NCBI RefSeq assembly: GCF_004343775.1
Contig: NZ_PTXL01000004.1
Coordinates: 62,001-126,000, forward strand
From: Burkholderia sp. SRS-46
GTDB taxonomy: Bacteria; Pseudomonadota; Gammaproteobacteria; Burkholderiales; Burkholderiaceae
Direction: 5' to 3'
Length of the DNA stretch: 64,000 bases
The notes beneath the pieces are model-generated. The model was not told the DNA's origin, ran no database searches, and saw only the letters and a program-made list of their open reading frames with translations. Numbering within the stretch: the first letter of the stretch is position 1; every line of letters starts with the position of its first letter. Shown here in pieces: positions 61,007 to 64,000 of the stretch. A program made the position numbers and the translations under genes.

Positions 61007-61591
61007 ATGGGCGTATCGAGACAGCAGGCCGCCGAGAACCGGAGCGCGATCGTTGCGGCGGCCGAGCGGCTGTTCCGCGCGCGCGGCGTCGATGCGGTCG
61101 GGCTGACGGAGTTGATGAAGGCGGCCGGCTTCACGCAAGGCGGCTTTTACAACCACTTCAAGTCGAAGGACGCGCTGGTGGCCGCGGTGATGGAGAAGGC
61201 GATGCAGGATCGCGCGGATTCTCCGGCCTACCCGCTGCCGCAGCAGGTGTCGCGGTACCTGTCGGCCGCGCACCGCGACGATGTCGATGCGGGGTGCCCG
61301 CTGGCCGGCTTCGCGGGTGACGCGCCGCGGCTGGGCGGCGAGGCGCGCGAATGCTATGCGGGCGGACTGGCCGCGTATCTCGACCGGCTCGCCGAGCGCG
61401 TCGCGGCGGAACACCCGTCGGCGCCGCCGCAAGGCCGGCGTGACGCGATCGCGGCGTTCAGCCAGATGGTCGGCGCGCTGCTGCTGTCGCGCGCGGTCGC
61501 CGACGTCGATCCGGCGCTCGCCGATGAAATTCTCGATGCGGGGCGCCACATGCTCGCCGGGTCGAGCGACGGAGCGGAAACGTCGGCCTGA
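61007..61591 (+). CDS. TetR-family transcriptional regulator
   Basis: A 194-residue repressor. The helix-turn-helix (about residues 10-56) shows RSAIVAAAERLFRARGVDAV and LTELMKAAGFTQGGFYNHFK, then KSKDALVAAVMEKAM. The C-terminal helical domain binds an unknown ligand. GGGGAGAG precedes ATG 61007. It probably represses the divergent SDR gene and itself through the 24-base palindrome. Confidence 0.92.
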   Translation: MGVSRQQAAENRSAIVAAAERLFRARGVDAVGLTELMKAAGFTQGGFYNHFKSKDALVAAVMEKAMQDRADSPAYPLPQQVSRYLSAAHRDDVDAGCPLAGFAGDAPRLGGEARECYAGGLAAYLDRLAERVAAEHPSAPPQGRRDAIAAFSQMVGALLLSRAVADVDPALADEILDAGRHMLAGSSDGAETSA

Positions 61592-61604
61592 GCCTCACCG
61601 TGCA

Positions 61605-62186
61605 TCACGGCACGTCGCGCGCTGCGTCCCACAGACTGCGCGCGCCGAGCGTCGCGTGCCACGCGTCGAACTGCGTGCGCCAGGATTCGAACGGCTCGGT
61701 GAGCGGGTGACGCGGGTCGCCGCTCAGCGCGTACGCCATCCCCTCGATCAGCCATCTCGGCCGCGTCGCGACGGCCACGTTGCCGAGCACTTCGGCCTGC
61801 CGGATGTGAATCAGCTCATGCGCGAGAAAGAAGGTCTGCCAGCCGCGCGGCGCGACCGCCACGCCGAGGTTGCCGACCGCGGCGGCCGCGCGTTGTCCGA
61901 GACCGAACGCATCGGCACAGGCACGCGTCGCACAGAACACCACGCGCGGCGTGCCGCGGAAATGGCCGACGGCGGCCTCCGCGCGCGCCTGGCCGTCGCG
62001 GTAAAGCTGCCGCGCGCCGTCGAGCTTCGCGGGATCGTCGATGCAGATGTCCTGCGTCGGGCAGGTGACGCCGGGAACCAGCGTGGGCGCGACGACGCGC
62101 AGCGGCTTGACGAATGCGAATGCGGCGAACGGCAGGGCGATGACGAGGCTGGCGGCGGCGGCAATGACAAGGTGTTTGCGTTTCAT
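61605..62186 (-). CDS. Exported HExxH putative zinc protease-like protein
   Basis: A 193-residue protein with a signal peptide or anchor at residues about 8-29 (AASLVIALPFAAFAFV) and a mature domain containing LAHELIHIRQAEVLGN, where H-E-L-I-H is a zinc-binding HExxH motif, followed by RWLIEGMAYALSG, the third-ligand helix pattern (E-G-x-A). This suggests a small metallopeptidase or protease-fold protein in the periplasm. It is followed by an intramembrane protease-like gene upstream, so the two could be linked. The exact family is not recognised. Confidence 0.7.
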   Translation of the reverse strand: MKRKHLVIAAAASLVIALPFAAFAFVKPLRVVAPTLVPGVTCPTQDICIDDPAKLDGARQLYRDGQARAEAAVGHFRGTPRVVFCATRACADAFGLGQRAAAAVGNLGVAVAPRGWQTFFLAHELIHIRQAEVLGNVAVATRPRWLIEGMAYALSGDPRHPLTEPFESWRTQFDAWHATLGARSLWDAARDVP

Positions 62187-62273
62187 CGGGTTCGGCAAGG
62201 AATCGATCGTGTGATGGTGGACGATGCCGGCGTGCGCGTCCAGTGGTTGAAGCGGTTCAGGCGGGCGCGGGCA

Positions 62274-63068
62274 TCACAGTGCCGCCTCATGCTCCGAAGA
62301 TCCTGCGCCCCCGTTCGGCATCCGGCTGCAGCGTACCCCGAGCCACAACACCATCGCAGCGCACACGACCAATACGCCCTCGATCAACACGGTGTCCACG
62401 TTCCAGTAACGAGCCAGGAACACGACCAGCAGGTCGAGCATGAAGTGCAGCGCAATCGCCGCCGCAAGCCAGCGCTTCCCGCCATCGACGAACGATCGCA
62501 GGACGATCAGCGACAGGCCGACGTGTATCACCATCGCGCTCGCGCGTTCCACCAGCGCGAGCAAGGGTGACACGATCGTCATGTTCCCGAACTGCGCGTC
62601 GATCAGCGCAAGCACGGGCAGGCGCGTGATGAATCCGTGCGCCGCGAGCACATACCCGGCGCTCAACGCGAGAAAGCCGACACCGACCAGCAGCATCGCT
62701 TCCAGTCCGCCGTGCCCGAGCCCGTACATCACGGCCGTTTTCGGGTTGCGCTGCGTGCGCAGCAGATAGCGAAAGGCGACCCACCGGCCGCACTCCTCGA
62801 ACAGCCCCGCCGTGAACGCCGCCAGGACGAGGAACGGCACGCGCCAGTGCGGATCACGCCCGAGCCCCTGCGAAAGCGGTATCAGCCACGACATGCGCAA
62901 CACAGGCTGAAACACAAAGAAGATCAGCATCCCGCAGAAAAACGCGCCGAACGGAACGTGCGTGCGACGCCGCCACGCGATCGCCATGGCCGGCGGCGCG
63001 ATCAGCGCGACGAGGCCGACAGCGAACGTGACGAGCACAAGGGACGAAGCAACCGGGTTGACGGACAT
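62274..63068 (-). CDS. YhfC-family intramembrane metalloprotease-like protein
   Basis: A 264-residue protein with about eight membrane helices. The pattern GLFEECGRWVAFRYLL and GLGHGGLEAMLLVG, with E-E-x-x-R and H-x-x-x-E-like residues inside the membrane, matches YhfC/PrsW-like membrane proteases (CAAX-related). The next gene downstream on the same strand is the HExxH protein 87 bases away, so both may be co-transcribed. Substrates are unknown. Confidence 0.8.
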   Translation of the reverse strand: MSVNPVASSLVLVTFAVGLVALIAPPAMAIAWRRRTHVPFGAFFCGMLIFFVFQPVLRMSWLIPLSQGLGRDPHWRVPFLVLAAFTAGLFEECGRWVAFRYLLRTQRNPKTAVMYGLGHGGLEAMLLVGVGFLALSAGYVLAAHGFITRLPVLALIDAQFGNMTIVSPLLALVERASAMVIHVGLSLIVLRSFVDGGKRWLAAAIALHFMLDLLVVFLARYWNVDTVLIEGVLVVCAAMVLWLGVRCSRMPNGGAGSSEHEAAL

Positions 63069-63267
63069 GGCAAGCGGGCTGGGCCGGGACCGTCGACAGT
63101 GTAGGACATGTGCGACGCGCCAGCAGCGATGTGGTGCGTCGCTACGCGCGTTTCACGATGAGACGATGCACGCGCCGCTTCGAAGATGCATTGCCCGTTT
63201 CGGCATGTGCAACGATCAACGCGTCACGCCGAGACAGCGCGGCAATCGCTCGATGCCCTGATCACGT

Positions 63268-63591
63268 TCAATAGCTCGGGACTTCCGCGATGTACGCGAT
63301 ATAGAGATTCTGCCCCCAGCCGGCGCCCGAATATTCCGGGCGCGAATAATCTTCCCGCGTGATGTTGACGTTGAACCCGGTGGTCGTCACGTGAGTCACC
63401 GTCACCGAGAACGTGTCCGGATAGGCGGATGACACGTTGGGATCCTGGAGGGCCGTCACGACGACAATGGGCACGGTCGAAAATCCGACCGGGAAGTTGA
63501 TTTTCCTGTTGAGCGGCAGGTTGTACCAGGACTTCTGAGTACCGCCCGGATAGCTGCCGACGGCCTGCTTCGCTACGACTCTTTCCGGCAT
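63268..63591 (-). CDS. H-type lectin-like protein
   Basis: A 107-residue protein made mostly of beta-strands: INFPVGFSTVPIVVVTALQD, then a SVTVTHVTTTGFNVNITR segment, ending NLYIAYIAEVPSY. F-x-x-x-P-x-V-V-V-x-L, then V-T-x-V-T-x-x-G-F-x-V, and a closing W-x-Y-like strand follow the H-type lectin domain, which binds GalNAc or related sugars as a trimer in invertebrate agglutinins. AAGGAG precedes ATG 63591. There is no signal peptide, as in other Burkholderia lectins exported by unusual routes. It is divergent from the AidA-like gene. Confidence 0.68.
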   Translation of the reverse strand: MPERVVAKQAVGSYPGGTQKSWYNLPLNRKINFPVGFSTVPIVVVTALQDPNVSSAYPDTFSVTVTHVTTTGFNVNITREDYSRPEYSGAGWGQNLYIAYIAEVPSY

Positions 63592-63917
63592 TTCAAGCTC
63601 CTTATGGAAGACGGGAAAACGCACGCTCTCGTCGTGAACGAGCCTCGCGCGAAAGCACGCCGCGCGAGCACAAAGCTAGGTCGACCGAACAGCGAAAGCG
63701 ATTACACACGATTACGCGATTCAGGCTGGCAACCCGAAGCGAGCTGTAATCACGTGTAATCGAATCACACGTCAATCCTCCCTACGCTATCCCTACCCGT
63801 CGGCAAGCAGTGAGTTCTCCGAAAGTACCGCCTTGCTGACTGGAAGAGGCGCGAATGCCGCAGGCGTCGCGACTTGTCAGGCCATTTTTTCAACGCTCAC
63901 GCTCGAAAGGAATCGCC
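63592..63917. other. Divergent promoter region with a long inverted repeat
   Basis: About 325 bp between two divergent genes. The region is A+T-richer than average around 63690-63770 and contains a long inverted repeat, annotated separately. No gene seen. Confidence 0.6.
63699..63762. repeat. 17-base inverted repeat between lectin-like and AidA-like genes
   Basis: CGATTACACACGATTAC (63699-63715) and GTAATCACGTGTAATCG (63746-63762) are inverted copies matching at 15 of 17 positions, with 30 bases between. Each arm itself contains two ATTAC units. It could be a shared operator for both genes. Confidence 0.7.
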
Positions 63918-64000
63918 ATGTCTCACGTTCTGAGTACCTACAACATCATCGATGTGCTGACCGCCTTCGATGTCGAGGAAATCCTGAACAAATACCCCGC
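63918..64000 (+). CDS. Start of a probable AidA/PixA-family inclusion-body protein (partial)
   Basis: Only the first 27 codons are in the window. The beginning, with NIIDVLTAFDVEEILNKYP, resembles PixA/AidA-family proteins (D-V-L-x-A-x-D-x-E-x-I-x-x-K-Y-P), known as quorum-sensing-controlled surface or inclusion-body proteins of Burkholderia and Xenorhabdus. GAAAGGAA precedes ATG 63918. The call is limited by the truncation at the window edge. Confidence 0.5.
   Translation, partial: MSHVLSTYNIIDVLTAFDVEEILNKYP

Noticed and set aside
1..64000. CRISPR array, prophage, complete insertion sequence, tRNA or rRNA genes
   Set aside because: No regularly spaced repeats, integrase or transposase motifs, or cloverleaf/rRNA sequence were seen on reading through.

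Overview
The window is 64 kb of high-GC chromosomal DNA from a Burkholderia species, most probably a member of the Burkholderia cepacia complex. The call rests on two classical beta-proteobacterial porins, a complete bhu/hmu-type heme uptake locus, FabV, a GabR-gabT-gabD block, PcaF with a PcaR-like regulator, and a high density of small regulator-plus-effector modules. The mix of peripheral catabolism, transport and regulators, with no ribosomal, tRNA or core replication genes, fits a secondary replicon; that last point is inference.

Layout, left to right. 0-10 kb: an EamA exporter, a porin, an IclR-regulated operon of an N-formylglutamate amidohydrolase-like enzyme with a YfcC-type transporter, then a MocR/GabR regulator divergent from gabT-gabD. 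10-17.5 kb: an Aer-like chemotaxis receptor, a relic of a second receptor, pcaF divergent from a PcaR-like IclR regulator, and an MFS transporter with an M20 amidohydrolase. 17.5-22.5 kb: GNAT and AraC genes divergent from an unusual fused PotB-PotC permease and its PotD-like binding protein, with no ATPase gene alongside, then an H-NS-like gene. 22.5-27.6 kb: a deletion scar joining two truncated divergent genes, small membrane proteins, GlxA-type and LysR regulators, and a lone ArgT/HisJ-type binding protein. 27.8-31.3 kb: an AstE-like deacylase, a lone MetQ-like protein and a TTG-start porin. 32.7-39.3 kb: a Fur-box-like site and the heme locus (receptor, HmuS, HmuT, HmuU, HmuV). 39.3-46.8 kb: a VOC protein, a TRIC/UPF0126 membrane protein, a class A PBP, AraC/hydrolase and XRE-cupin/GNAT modules and an FMN reductase. 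46.8-56 kb: a gene-poor stretch with a regulator relic, AllE, a glycine-zipper protein, a methyltransferase-like membrane protein, a HIT protein, a beta-propeller-like secreted protein, a serine hydrolase and a GST. 56-64 kb: a GbsR-type regulator controlling an SDR-DoxX/DUF2269 pair, FabV, a TetR/SDR pair, two envelope hydrolase-like genes, an H-type lectin-like gene and the start of a probable AidA/PixA-family gene.

Most units are small: one regulator, one or two enzymes or transporters, and a readable operator between them. Perfect or near-perfect palindromes or tandem repeats sit in front of the IclR operon, gabR-gabT, pcaF-pcaR, potBC, xre-cupin, the GbsR module and tetR. Four truncated regulator or receptor fragments (MCP, MarR, AraC, XRE) show repeated small duplications and deletions in this region. 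I saw no CRISPR array, complete insertion sequence, prophage, tRNA or rRNA. The least explained units are the ATPase-less PotBC-PotD locus with its GNAT/AraC partners, the GbsR-SDR-DoxX/DUF2269 module, and the lectin/AidA-like pair at the right edge.
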